Assembly (NCBI GenBank): GCA_950295325.1 | Contig: OX485803.1 | Location: 61,889,554 to 61,953,553, forward strand | Direction of reading: 5' to 3' | DNA from: Polytrichum commune | Taxonomy: Eukaryota; Streptophyta; Polytrichopsida; Polytrichales; Polytrichaceae | Length of the DNA: 64,000 bases | Shown: piece by piece, positions 24,063 through 35,953 of the stretch | Layout of the letters: every line of letters starts with the position of its first letter | Position numbering within the stretch: the first letter of the stretch is position 1 | The notes under the pieces: generated by a model | Database searches by the model: none | What the model was told of the DNA's origin: nothing | What the model saw: only the letters and a program-made list of their open reading frames with translations | Program-made: the position numbers and the translations under genes

Positions 24063-24469
24063 TAGTTTCCATTAAAATGAGAGTATGTTAAGCTGGGAAA
24101 TCGACTCGTTTAGGTTGAGTCGACCTAAATGAGGACATTATGTTGTCAATTTAGGTTGAGTCGGCCTAAATGAGGACAATATTTTGTCAATTTAGGTTGA
24201 GTCAACCTAAATGAGGACAATTATGTTAGTCAATTTAGGTTGAGTCGACCTAAATGAGGACAATTATGTTAGTCAATTTAGGTTGAGTCGACCTAAATGA
24301 GGACAATTATGTTAGTCAATTTAGGTTGAGTCGACCTAAATGAGGACAATATGTTAGTCAATTTAGGTTGAGTCAACCTAAATGAGGACAATATGTTGTC
24401 AATTTAGGTTGAGTCGACCTAAATGAGTCGATTTCCCAGCTTAACATACTCTCATTTTAATGGAAACTA
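24063..24469. mobile_element. Foldback element: perfect 45-bp inverted ends around 8 tandem palindromic units
   Basis: The ends 24,063-24,107 and 24,425-24,469 are perfect 45-bp inverted repeats (outer part TAGTTTCCATTAAAATGAGA). Between them lie eight tandem units of about 37-43 bp built around TTTAGGTTGAGTCGACCTAA, separated by ATGAGGACAAT...TTGTCA-type linkers. Each unit core is itself an inverted repeat with arms ATTTAGGT and ACCTAAAT. The layout matches foldback-type transposons, which have long inverted ends made partly of internal repeats. A third partial copy of the end sequence (ACTCTCATTTTAATG) lies at about 24,592-24,606. No target duplication was evident and no protein is encoded. 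Confidence 0.85.
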
Positions 24470-27400
24470 TGGCGGAATTTACGGCGGAAAATCAAATGTT
24501 ATTTTTTTACTTGTACTCTACAACTTTCCAGTGATTTTCATTTCATTCTTGGATTAATAGTTTGCTTTATGTACTCTCAATTCACTGGAAAACTCTCATT
24601 TTAATGAATATTGTGTTGAATGACAACATCGTGATTTGCAATCACTAACTAGATGAGATAACAAAGTTATCCTTGAAGTCTCTCAAAAATTCATGTGCAA
24701 TAGGTCGCTCCACGTTAATTTATCGACATTCCACACTAATTTGAATATATATTGCCACATACCTCATATCCCCAGATGGGGAAGTTACCGGTTACACTTG
24801 GCCCAGTTTGTTACATAGAATCCACCACTAAAAGGCGGTAGTAGCCCATGGGTGAAGTGACTCTTCATTCACGCTTGCCTCAATCGAAACAAAACAAAAC
24901 AATACAAGAAAACAAGAAAACAAAAAAAAACAAATGAATTCCACAATGGTGCTAGTGCAATTGAATCCACGATAATCCAATGTTGTGTGATTTACTTGTG
25001 AATTATGAAAGCCAAGTGTCACAAAGCCTAGAAAGAAAGAAAATTTAGATGAAAGAATGAGAAATTTATCTTTGTGAGGATATGCATGAGGTACGATCCT
25101 CTAAATTTGGTCACATACTATTATATATGAGACTATTTTTATAACAGAGTCCCCTTAGAGGACCGTTGCTTAGGAGCACACCACATAGGAGAAGCATATT
25201 GAAGCAACACCAAATGAGACAACAATGAATGATTGCAACAAAGATGCACTAAGTCCATACACTAACGTAGAATAAACAAGAACATTGTAGATCCAAAAGC
25301 AGCAACAAACCCTAACCGATTCCAAAGAGCAAGACTCCACAAGAAGTAGTTGAGATGATTCCAATACACAAGCACAAGGCAAACAACAACAAGGGCAACG
25401 GGTTCCAGATGTGGCACCAAAAACATAATTTAGACATTACACCCACACAACTCGCCAAAAACACCACATAGATCACAACCCATGGATTATGAGACAAGCA
25501 TGGAACGACAAGTAAGGCTTCATCTCCAACAATTATAATACACAATGGGGAGCCATGCTCAACTACACCATATTCTTACTCTTAACTACCTCTAAGCTCG
25601 CAACATCACTGAAGACCAAGGGCACAAACATCGCACCCTTTAGGAGTAACACCACACACCCCCACATCGGGTATGTGCTCCCCTAAACCCACACCTTCAA
25701 CTTCTTGCACAACACACACCCATCAAAAGCTCCATCAATACAAACGACCTTTTAAAACAAGTTCACCAACAACCTTCACCCCCAACAATACCACTCCAAC
25801 AAAAACCCCTCACCAATACAAACGTCAAATTCGCTTCAACAAACAATACAAACACACCAAACCTTTGGCTACCCAAAACACACACAAACAAAGCCTCAAC
25901 CAACAACTTTGCGTCCCAACAATATTAGAAACAAAAGTTGTCAAAAACTGCCAAATCACCACACCCCAAATAGATAGATGACAAGATCAAGGCCTCCTCA
26001 TACAAGCATTTTGTACGGCCAATCTCAACAACACACAAAATATGTTCACACTCTAAACACCAACCTTCCACCTCAACAAACAAAGCCTACAAAAGTAGCC
26101 ACTTACTAAAAAAATATGCCTACCCAAACAACCACAAACACTACACACAAACAAATAAAAAACATACATGCACATAGCTAGATGCCACACTAACAACCTC
26201 AAAGTGCAAGACCACCACAAAGTAATTGACTCATCACTAGCCACAACAACATGAAATGACCAAACATACGGAACTACAAACTACACAACACATACATACC
26301 CAGAAATACAACCTACCTAATTACCACATACACACATTGGACATCGTAGGGGCCATGAACGGCACAAACTGCCAATAATGCAAAGAACACTTGCCAACTA
26401 GCAAACACAACCCATGCACATGCATGCACCCCAATTCGGCTGCAAACGGTCACAACTCACCCTAAAAATCCACAAAGCTCACTAACCAACCCAATTCAGA
26501 CACACAAATGACTAGACATGCTCCTCCATTTAGACCCAACAACACCATCACTCCATGAATCCCACTATAGCTCAGTTCACAAACAACAACAAATGCCTAC
26601 AACTACTAGTGACCAACCACCAATAGGACCAAAGGAAGAACTGAAGATAGTATAGCCACGACAACAACAAAGAAAAGAAGAGGATCACAATATGGAGGCG
26701 CAATTAGATGCCCGATTAGAGGAACATCACATCCACAATAAGTCTTACCTCTCTACAACTTTCTTACACTCAAAGCAACCATCAGGTTAATAATGTACGG
26801 TTGTTTGCATGATTGGATGTGGTAGCTCTGGCAGGTAGGACTTGACCAACAATAGATTCCTCTAGCCAGTGAAGTGAAGGAGAACATCCAAACCTAGACC
26901 ACCAAAAAACAAATGATCACACAACCACAACAAACATATAGAACAAACCTTACAACCCCAACACCATTGAAGTAGGTCGACATCCAAAGTAGTTGTTCCT
27001 TGCATCAACATTGAAGCCTTGGTGTGGACGGGTTGTTTTATCCACAAAGTTGCCCCATGTGGCTTGGTAGAGTTCGAGTCAAAGAGCATCACACATGTAA
27101 AGGTAGAATTTAACACCAAGTTACATCAACATGACCTTGGTAAACTAACCTACAAAATCCGGATGAGATTGGCCATAGATTGCGAGAATGGCCAAAAATG
27201 GCAGTTTAATGGTTGACATCAAATATGTCCTTAATATAACTACTTGTTAGAGCTTTCACTAGTTGATTTTTATTATTTTATTATTGAACAATATGTTTAG
27301 TGATGGTAAATGTGTGGCCTTTGTATTTTAAGCAGCCAAGAAATTACTTGTAGGTCTTAAGTTATTAGAATTACATTGTGAATCTTTTACTAGTTGATTG

Positions 27401-27786
27401 TTTCTATGACCTTATATGTTAGCTAGTCATGAACTAGACATGGGGCAAAATCATGTCAAAACAACTCGTTATAATGTTCCGTCAAGGTGTCAACCTACCA
27501 AGTTGAACCGTTTAGTAGGTAGTTATTTTTAAGTATATAAGGATATTCCTAGAGCCTTTTGGCTCTTTTAGGTATGAGAAGATAGCTTAGAGAGTGTGTG
27601 TAAACTTGTGAGTTCTAGATGTGAACATGCAACATCCTGAAAATATGTGACAGTACAAACGGACATAACTCTAGAAAAACAAACAGTAAAGTGTTAAGAA
27701 AGGGGTTTAAAGAATAGATTCATTGTTGGTATTATCTTATTGTTGATCTTCTTGTAAATTAACATGTTCCTTAGGGTTGACAAGGC
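24470..27786. other. Intergenic stretch with a G-poor block, no gene recognised
   Basis: From about 25,180 to 26,650 the + strand is markedly C/A-rich and G-poor, like the LINE remnant at 3.8-7.7 kb. Open stretches such as 25,673-25,981 are Thr/Pro/Gln/His-rich and owe their openness to the composition. No RNase H or reverse transcriptase motif was found, so a second decayed LINE is only a possibility. The rest of the interval is AT-rich with no recognisable feature. Confidence 0.4.
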
Positions 27787-27789
27787 TAA

Positions 27790-28285
27790 GGGGCGGTTTA
27801 CACTATGGACCATGAAGTCGTCCCATGTAAGAGGCCTATTTTGCGTGGGACGACTTCACGGGATGACTTCCATGGTCCGAGTTACTAAAATATTAGTTTT
27901 CATGGTTCGTGGGCCCTTCACTAGGTGTAAACCGAATGTGGACCATGAAGAATGACCATGCACCAAAAAGTGGAGTCATTAACTAAGTTGGAAAAAAAAA
28001 TCATTAAAAAAATCCAAAAAGTCATTAAAACGGCATTTTTCTGACATGGGCCCTTGCTATTTTTCCTAGACCACCTCTTTTGCTTGTCCCAACGGAAAAC
28101 CCGTTGGACCATGGCAGTGGATAGAGTAGGCTTAAAAAAACAAATTTGTGGACCTCAACCTCCGTGGTCACTCTGCCATTTTTTCCTTGGTGTAAACCCA
28201 AGTCGTCCCGGGACGACTTCAACGTCCAATCACATCGCTTAGACGGCCGTGGGACGACTTCATGGTCCATAGTGTAAACCGCCCC
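27790..28285. mobile_element. PIF/Harbinger-like MITE (Tourist type), perfect 36-bp ends, TAA duplication
   Basis: The terminal inverted repeats 27,790-27,825 and 28,250-28,285 are perfect over 36 bp and begin GGGGCGGTTTACACTATGGA. The 3-bp direct repeat TAA flanks the element at 27,787-27,789 and 28,286-28,288. The motif AAGTCGTCCC occurs at both ends and again inside, including the perfect 20-bp palindrome AAGTCGTCCCGGGACGACTT at 28,200-28,219. The element is 496 bp and non-coding. Identical ends suggest a fairly recent insertion. Confidence 0.88.
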
Positions 28286-29049
28286 TAAGGTGATGAACAT
28301 GTTAGTGGAAGTGCACATCATATTACTTATAATATATTACCTAGAAATGCATTAGAAAGTAAATAGGGTGTGTGCGTGTATGTGACGCTCATGATAGGAC
28401 ATCTCATGCAAGTGATTGGAATGACATGAAAATAATATTGTAGGTTGGTAGGAGGTTAGAGAGGCTAGATCTAGACTCAATTTGCAAAAACCATCTTCAA
28501 AAGTTGGCCAACCTAACCAAAAACGTTAGTCAGTCAACAATATGAAAGTGGTCAGTATGAGCCAAAACTCTACCATAGGTGGTGGAAGATTAGACTCACT
28601 ATATCCAAGCTTAATTTGTGAAAACAACCTCCGAAAGCTTGTTGATCGGGCCAAAATTTTGAGCTGGTAGGTACGGTTTGTAGTTTGTTTCGGGACCCTA
28701 AACGGGAAGTTTAGGGTAGTCTACACTGAACGATCGTTTTAGGGATGAAGGACTAGCTTGGGAGGTGTTTTGGCATAGTTTGGATGTGCCTACCGGTGAA
28801 TTATTTAATAGAGTAAGTAAGGAAGGAGATTCCATATATTGAAATCTTCTTGCTTGATGATTTTTTATTTTTTATTTTTTAATAATAATAATAATATTTT
28901 GGTGTTTTTAATTTTTTAGTTTTTTTAGTTTTTTTGTGAAATCTACCATGTGGAAATCTCATATTGTTGGAGACCCACTCAAATCCCACATGAAAATTAT
29001 TCCTAGTTCGGCATCATGTACTTGAAACCTCACATCATGAGGAATAAGG

Positions 29050-29262
29050 GTGTATTTACATTAGGGTTTGGGTCCAAGAACATAAGGGTCCAAAATCGAC
29101 CTTTAATGAAACTATGTGGAACTCAAGATTGGACCCGAGCTTGAGGATTGGCTTTCTCAAACTTGGTGAAGCATTTTATGTAGTGGAGACCACAAAGCTT
29201 TAGCACGAAAGTGATTAGTGCCACTTCAATTTTTCATGCCTCGGACCTAGAACCTAGTGTAA
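29050..29262. mobile_element. Harbinger-like MITE, diverged copy
   Basis: The left end GGGTGTATTTACATTAGGGT and the right end, reverse-complemented GAAGTTTACACTAGGTTCTA, are imperfect inverted repeats. The adjacent trinucleotides are TAA on the left and TTA on the right, which is only a partial target-duplication match. The internal GGTCCAAGAACATAAG block recurs in the elements at 50,244 and 57,671. It is non-coding. Confidence 0.55.
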
Positions 29263-29492
29263 ACTTCTTAGTCCAAAATTTTGCTCTCGACCAATAGGAT
29301 TGCTCGATTTTATTTATTTATTTATTTATTATCTATATTTTTTGGTCCCTAGTATGTAGCCACCCTATAATTCCTACTACTACCTATTTATCACACAAGG
29401 TCCCAAGCGAGGTGACATGGCAACTGACGAACAAGAATTTTCTTTTTTCTTTTTTCTTTTATCGTTTGCTTTTCTTTATTACTGAGCAAGAA

Positions 29493-29506
29493 ACCCTAAT
29501 TAGGGT
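29493..29506 (+). promoter_or_regulatory. Palindromic double telo-box upstream of eIF3L
   Basis: ACCCTAATTAGGGT is a perfect 14-bp palindrome formed by two head-to-head telo-boxes; the left one lies within AAACCCTAA. Telo-boxes are well-known promoter and leader elements of plant translation-apparatus genes. It sits about 140 bp before the 5'UTR intron donor, next to a pyrimidine-rich stretch (CTCTTCCCTCTCCCTCCGCG) that resembles a TOP-like plant leader. Its role here is inferred from position. Confidence 0.65.
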
Positions 29507-29632
29507 AAGAGTCTCTTCCCTCTCCCTCCGCGAAGAGAGAAGCGAGGGTTTCGTTGTTTTCCCTTTCCCCGTCGCTGCTCGTTGCGAGGCTCGGAGACGC
29601 CGCTCTCCGCACGCCTTTTCTCCTCCACGCAA

Positions 29633-30484
29633 GTAAGTAATCTCTCGTCCTTTCTTCCTTCTTCCTCTCATTTCATTTATGATATTGTATGTGCATTTGT
29701 ATGGACATTTGTTTAAATTTACTTTCGAGTTTCTCTTCCTTCCTTTCCTCCTGCCGCAGACCCTTCCTCCCCCCTCCACACCATCCTCTTGTTTAGCATT
29801 TCCCCTCCTTAAGCTTTGGATCGATTGGCACTACTTGCTCTCTTCCTTCTTCCTTTTCCTCTCATTCGTTCATGTTATTGTATGTGCACAAGACATGTGC
29901 TGAAAGTTTCTGTCGAGTTTCTCTTTCTTCAAATCCTGCCTCAGCCCTCTCTATTTGCTCGGTTATTATCCTCCCTGCTTGCGCTTCTGAACAAGGAGTG
30001 CCTATCACACCTCATCGGCGGCTAATTTGAGGTCTGAAGCCTGGTATTTTGTATTTGGCATATCCGTTTTGTTGGATGGCACCTGGTGATGTGTCATGTA
30101 GGATCAGTTGAGCATTAGGTTTTTGCTTCTACGCTTCGCCTGCGAAGCAGAATGTAGCTGGATGATGTTTCTACTTAGGGTTCCGCTCGCTGTTGTGTTG
30201 CAAAGTCGTCGATCAGTGAGCTTTTTGGGGAGGCAGTAGTAGTTCAGTAGAAACAACAAGATAAGCAGTATGCAAGCGGTGAATCATGGGATGGATATAT
30301 GTAGATGCATTTGACTTTAGTAGGACTTGAGTAACCAGTGGAGTATACGACTGAATGCATTAATTATACCTCAAGACATCCTCAGCTACCCATACCAGGA
30401 TATTTCTGTTTTAATGGTGAGAGAAAAGAACACTGACATTCACCCGGGTGTAGCTAATTTGGTTTGTACAAAATTATGTTGCAG
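29633..30484 (+). other. Probable 5'UTR intron of eIF3L
   Basis: A consensus donor GTAAGT lies at 29,633 after CTCCACGCAA, and an acceptor (TTATGTTGCAG) ends at 30,484, two bases before the start codon. The interval of 852 bp is T-rich. Long leader introns right before the ATG are common in plant housekeeping genes and often enhance expression. Confidence 0.65.
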
Positions 30485-30486
30485 TC

Positions 30487-33400
30487 ATGGCGTATGATGG
30501 TGGGCGAGACTATGGAGGTGGTTATGATGACTCGTATGATGATCGGCCTGAGTTTAGAGATGGGTTCAGGGATTTGCAGCCCCCAGAACCTGGTTTTGAT
30601 AGCACAAACTATGTGCCTGATGTGGTGAAGACATTTGTTGTCTATCTTTACAGACACATTCGTGAGAAGAATGTGTATGAGATTCACCAGATGTATGAGG
30701 GCAGTTTCCAGAAGCTGAGTGAGAGGTTGTTCAAGCAGAGCAACTGGCCCGCAGTAGATATGATTGCCCCCTATGTCGAGAATGATCATGTGTTTTGCCT
30801 TCTTTACAAGGAAATGTGGTTCCGCCATGTATATGCGCGCCTGCAGCCTACTCTTGAGCAGCGATGCGACTCTTGGGACAATTACTGCAACCTTTTCCAG
30901 GTCATTTTGCACGGAAATGTGAACATGCAGCTGCCGAACCAATGGCTTTGGGATATGGTGGATGAGTTTATCTACCAGTTTCAGTCCTTCTGCCAGTACC
31001 GGGCAAAGCTAAAGCAAAAGAGCGACCACGAGTTGGCAGTCTTGAGGCAGATTGATGAGGTGTGTAGTCAACTCACTTTCCAACTGTGGGGATTTCATCA
31101 TCTGTGGTCAGTGTGGGGTTAGCTTATTTCATTTAGAATCTGTTGGGTCGTTTTGTCATTTCTGTTTTCATGATGTCCAGATAATTTGATCTAATTTCTA
31201 GTTTAGAACCTCACTACATCCACTCATCAAGCTGCTATTGGAGTGCTCCTCATTGCATTATTAAAACGATGGTAACTATAATTGATAAAATCACTACTTA
31301 AACCAGGAGAGGGCGCATCAGGTCTACAGTGTTTAGTCCCCTATTTGAAGTTAAATCTTTGTGATTCCTTCCACTACTACCTGCCCTTGGCATTTGATAA
31401 AGTAATGGTGGTTGTTTTTAAGCACTTTGAATGGAGAAGAGAGTATGAGGCATGGTATGAAGGAGGGGTGGGCATGAGGGATTTATTCTTCCAAGGCTGG
31501 GTATTTCAAGAGCGGGGCAAGACTGAGCAATGGATAATCTTAGAGTTTCATTTAGGAAGAAGGGTGGGAATCGTGCAGCAGGCTGTATTACTGAATAAGG
31601 CATCATTTATGCCACAGGATGCATGCCTGCTAACTGATCAACTGAAGACGGTACGAACCTATAATGAGCGGCTTCCGGGGCAAAATGCTGGGAGCTTGTT
31701 GCAACATAGGGATTAATGCCAGGGTTGATGTTTGTTCAGGTTTGGAATGTTGTGGGGGTGCTGAACTACCTCCAGGCATTGATTGAAAAGTCAATGATCC
31801 TCCAGATTCTGGATGAGGAAAAGGATGGAAATGTCACTTTCACAGCCACTGATGGTTATGATTACCATGGTGGAACCAATGTACTCAAAGTCCTGGGTTA
31901 TTTCAGCATTGTAGGTCTGCTGAGAGTACACTGCTTGTTGGGCGACTATCACAGTGGTCTTCGAGCCCTGTCACCCATTGACATCAATCAGCCTGGAGTA
32001 TTCAATACAGTTATTGGGTGCCAGATTACCACAATCTATTACTATGGATTTGCCAACCTCATGTTGCGAAGGTTTGTCCTTTTATTGTTCATTTTCTGTT
32101 TCTTTGAACAACATCTACTGCTTCTTTTGTGCCTTGAATATGACTCGATTTTGTAGACATATTTCTAAATCTTCTCCTGAAGAACTTTCATTCCTGAAAA
32201 TCTGTGCATATCTGTACAGGTATTTGGATGCAATCAAGTCTTTCAACCAAGTCCTTCTCTACATATTCAAGACAAAGCAGTACCACCAAAGATCATCACA
32301 GTATGATCAAATATTGAAGAAGAATGAACAGATGTATGCTCTTCTTGCCATCTCCTTATCTCTCTGCCCTCACCCAAAGCTTGTTGAGGAAAACGTCAAC
32401 AACCAATTGCGGGAAAAGTATGCTGAGAAGATGCTGCGCATGCAGCGCAGTGATGAAGCTATGTTTGATGAGCTCTTCTCTTACGCCTGCCCAAAATTCA
32501 TCACTCCATCCCCACCCAATTATGATGAACCCCTTGTCAACTTTAATCAGGTGTGCAGTATGTGCTGACCTTTAGCTACTAAAACCTCATCCAACAATTC
32601 TTTTGCAGTCACTGTATACATAACTGCAGAGTTATGATTTACTAACCTACACTGTTGCTGCTGCTCTGGAATTGTATCCTAGATTTGGGGCTTGGCTCTT
32701 TGTTGCTTTCCTTAACTTGCCCAGTAAGTTGCCCAGTAATGAGATGGTCTGCAAATTGCTCTTCTACAGGATGCTTACAGGCTACAGCTGAAGCTTTTCT
32801 TGTCAGAGGTGCGACAACAGCAGCTTCTTTCTAGCATTCGGAGTTTCTTGAAGCTTTACACAACCATCTCCATCACAAAACTTGCCTCATTTATGGATGT
32901 AGATGAGCCTACTCTGCGGTATAGCACCTCCACCCAGATTTAATGAAGATCATTGAGAATCTGAATATCATAGTCTTGTACTGGTTTTTGGGCTTGTTCT
33001 GTGTTTTGGGTCTTTTGAGATATCTGCCTCCACTTGTTCTACTGACTAATGTGTGCATTCTATTTGAAGTTACATTCTTTCGGTATGACTAATGGTCCGT
33101 TTTTGAGGTGCAGTGTGGCGTTGCTCACGTATAAGCATAAGACCCATGTCATCAATAATGATGGCAGTGTTCTATCTAATGCAGACGTGGATTTCTACAT
33201 TGATGATGTGAGTATCGTCTTCCTGAATTTGAGAAACATGTACTCCCTTTTGGGCTATATGATGTAGAGATTGTTTTTGCACCTTTGGCTGATGAACTGC
33301 TTGTTGTGCAGGATATGGTACATATTGCTGATACAAAAGTCACTAAGCGTTTTGGTGACTACTTCATTCGTCATATTACGAAGGTATGTAGTAGACTATT

Positions 33401-33649
33401 TGAAGCTTTGGGTTTGTATGTCAAATGGTTGCTGATTAAGATCATTTCAATACTTGAGCTATCCTAGTTGATGGTCCAGATCAGGGCTTGGGTCATCTCT
33501 TCTAGTAGGATCACTTATTTTTTGATGTCTTCTTGACTATCTCGTTCTGCACTCATTGTCATTCCCTTTCTAATTAGTTTTGGAACATGTGTTGCTGGTT
33601 GCAGTTTGACGAAATTATCAATGACTTGGACCGAGTTCAGTTGGAGTGA
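30487..33649 (+). CDS. eIF3L: Eukaryotic translation initiation factor 3 subunit L
   Basis: Seven coding exons fit without remainder: 30,487-31,059, 31,740-32,071, 32,220-32,550, 32,770-32,918, 33,114-33,207, 33,312-33,383 and 33,605-33,649 (stop TGA). They give 531 aa, close to the usual length of plant eIF3L. The N-terminus is Gly/Asp/Tyr-rich ([20 protein letters not shown]). It is followed by the conserved [40 protein letters not shown] and [17 protein letters not shown] segments, and then the TPR-like and PCI region ([38 protein letters not shown]) ending [14 protein letters not shown]. eIF3L belongs to the PCI-octamer core of eIF3, which binds the 40S subunit and promotes 43S pre-initiation complex assembly in the cytosol. 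The start is supported by the acceptor 2 bp upstream and by the length. No damage is seen. Confidence 0.97.
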
Positions 33650-33959
33650 CATAGTACTTGCTCTTGTTTAGTCAGGAATTGGCTTAATGACGAGGTTCTT
33701 GTAGTTATGTGAAAATTTCAAGTTTGTCCCAATATCTGGAAGCAATATGAGCAATTTCAAATTTTGTAGCAACACATTCCAACCACTATAGCTTACAACA
33801 TTGAGTGTCACAGTTATCTGAATTTGTTGACCGAGCAAAGTTCTCTTTTGGTTGCTATCTGCTGATCCTCTTTCAACACAGTTGTCTGCAGTCTAGATCT
33901 TATAGATCAGAAAAGATCATCACTGGAAATCAGAAAAATGAGTTGCAGCTATTGGTGAT

Positions 33960-34500
33960 GAAAAGCATGACTCTCTTATTTGGATCTAATAGAGTTATCC
34001 TTCAACTCAATCGCGCTTTCGGTCAGGAGTTGGTCCCTACAAAGTTTCATTGGTTTTTTTGCATACAATATCAATGGTTTCTTTCTACTTGTTGTGGATG
34101 CTTGGAGGTATATGTAGTGTTTGAATTTAAGCGAAGAACAACTCATTGAGGGCTCATGAGCTCATTTTGGCACCTAAGCTATGTGGCCCTATTGTGGACA
34201 CTTTCAATTCCAGATAATTTAAACCAAATTGGGAACTATCTCCACCAGCTAGCAATTGTGGAGATTGTCATTACTAGTCAGAGTCGGACTTGAAAGTTGA
34301 GATGCAGAAGTGAAGATCCTTTTTCTCTTCTAGGTGATCATATAGGCCCTCTTTATTGTGTTATATATTAAACTCAGATTGGTGTCTAAATTAGCACATA
34401 GTTTAATCTCATTGGAACACGTGGCTTTTTGGTGTCCGTTTATAACTGCAAGCCCTTGTCATATACCACTCAAATATACGTATTCAATTAAATAGAGTGG
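33960..34500 (+). repeat. Composite dispersed repeat downstream of eIF3L
   Basis: The first part (GAGTTATCCTTCAACTCAAT, CAGGAGTTGGT, CTCATTGAGGGCTCA) matches the repeat of MORC intron 6. The part at 34,370-34,490 (AACACGTGGCTTTTTGGTGTC, ACCACTCAAATATACG) matches the repeat of MORC intron 4. The co-occurrence here suggests that both intronic fragments derive from one longer element. It is non-coding. Confidence 0.55.
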
Positions 34501-34831
34501 CTATGTAAGGCTCACAGATCTTAGAGCACAAACATAACTTTCATGGTATTTTGTTGAAAATTACCCATCTCATCATAAGTCATGTCTGAGTTAAGTCAGA
34601 GGATAGTGCATGTCTGTGATGGAAATAGTGTGGGTCTAGGCTTCTATCTGCAAGGTTTAGTAAGATATGCATGCACGTCTATCATGAATATCAAACAAAT
34701 GGTAGAGCATGCTAAAACCAACACCCAACCATACCCTAAAACCTTGTACTATTAAATACATATTCGTAGTGAGAATGTCCACCATCTTTAACATCAGGCT
34801 TGCATGGTTTTGGGATATCTAAGGCTGCTAA

Positions 34832-34960
34832 CTACACTAAATATTGGTATTTAGTGTCATGTGGAACTTTTATGTCGCCGTGGAAGCTTTTCTAATGAAA
34901 CTTATGAATAAGTTTGCAAGTAATGTTATGCATGATGTAAATTTAGATGAAATCCATTCA
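34832..34960 (+). repeat. CACTAAATA-family repeat, partial copy
   Basis: It begins ACTACACTAAATATTGGTAT, continues TTAGTGTCATGTGGAAC and TTATGTCGCCGTGG, and matches the starts of the elements at 48,876 and 54,651. No matching right end was found nearby. Confidence 0.5.
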
Positions 34961-35618
34961 AACTTCAGTTGTAGGGTTGATTCAAATCCAAGACATCAAT
35001 TCAAGAATATACGAATGAAATACAAAACTCATATTAAGCTTGTGCATGTATTATATGGTACATGCTTCTAGTCCAATGTGAAGAATTAAGAATCAACCAT
35101 CTCACTCCACTTCTTGTAGCGAAAATGCCCTACGCTTGTTGGTTCTTGTGGCGGTTTTCCAAGATTCAAAAATGCCATTCCAAATTCATGAATTCAACTC
35201 CAAACCCATTTAGACTAACCCTTATTAAAGCATCTAGTGTGTCAAGGTTGAGTCTAGTTCTCCTTTCGCTCTTAACCCAATTTTTCTTCGAAATACCATG
35301 CTCACAAACAACAATGCTAGTTGGGATCACAAGCATGGCTTGGCATAGCGACATTAGAGTTGGCCAATTAATCATGAACTCTTGGTCATTTCCACCAAAA
35401 ACCCAAGTTGCATGCATATCTCGGTGTTCACAAGCATAAGATAACATCTCCACCAATTCTAGCAATTTTGCATTGCATTGATTAGCAAGGTCATCACTCC
35501 AACGGAAATGTGTCACTAGCGAGTTTAGCCATTGCTCAGTTAATGCCCCTCTGTCCTATTCATCTACATGATAGTGCTTTGGGCTAAAAAACATGGCCGC
35601 ATTGAATAACGTCTCTTA

Positions 35619-35953
35619 CACTAGTGGAAAACTATGCCAAAAAGAACCGCAGCCGGAATCAGCAGTGGTTCTTTTGACCAGCTTGATATGTAGTCGCTAA
35701 ATGACTACATATTTGTTTCTTTGGTTTAGCGACTAAAATTTTAGGAATTTGAGAGCATGTAGTATACCATTGGAAAGGTCTTGAAAATACATTTCTAACG
35801 GTATATTACATGCCTCCCCAAAAAAATTCAAAATTGCAGTCACAAAATGATAAAGAAAAATCTATAGTTGTTTAGTGGTTGCAGATCGAGCTGGTCAAAA
35901 CAATCGTGGCCGATTTCAGCTGCGGTTTTTTGGGGCATATTGTTCTACTAGTG
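35619..35953. mobile_element. CACTA-type MITE
   Basis: The left end CACTAGTGGAAAACTATGCC and the right end, reverse-complemented CACTAGTAGAACAATATGCC, are inverted repeats that continue with an AACCGCAGC motif on both sides. Ends beginning CACTA are diagnostic of the CACTA/En-Spm superfamily. The expected 3-bp target duplication is not intact (TTA left, GCA right). Inside lies an imperfect hairpin around TAGTCGCTAAATGACTACA. It is 335 bp and non-coding. Confidence 0.75.

Noticed and set aside
24108-24424. CRISPR-like look of the eight evenly spaced repeats
   Set aside because: The window is eukaryotic. The linkers between repeats are also repeated and not unique spacers, and the array is enclosed by 45-bp inverted ends, which fits a foldback transposon.
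25673-25981. Thr/Pro/Gln-rich 102-codon open frame as a gene
   Set aside because: G-poor composition explains it; there is no start context, domain or neighbouring exon.
27065-27085. GTTCGAGTC as a tRNA B box
   Set aside because: No cloverleaf, A box or acceptor stem can be drawn around it. No tRNA or rRNA gene was found anywhere in the window.
31282-31716. 144-codon open frame inside eIF3L as an alternative exon
   Set aside because: It lies in intron 1 of the coding region, shows no eIF3L similarity, and the flanking exons join in frame without it.
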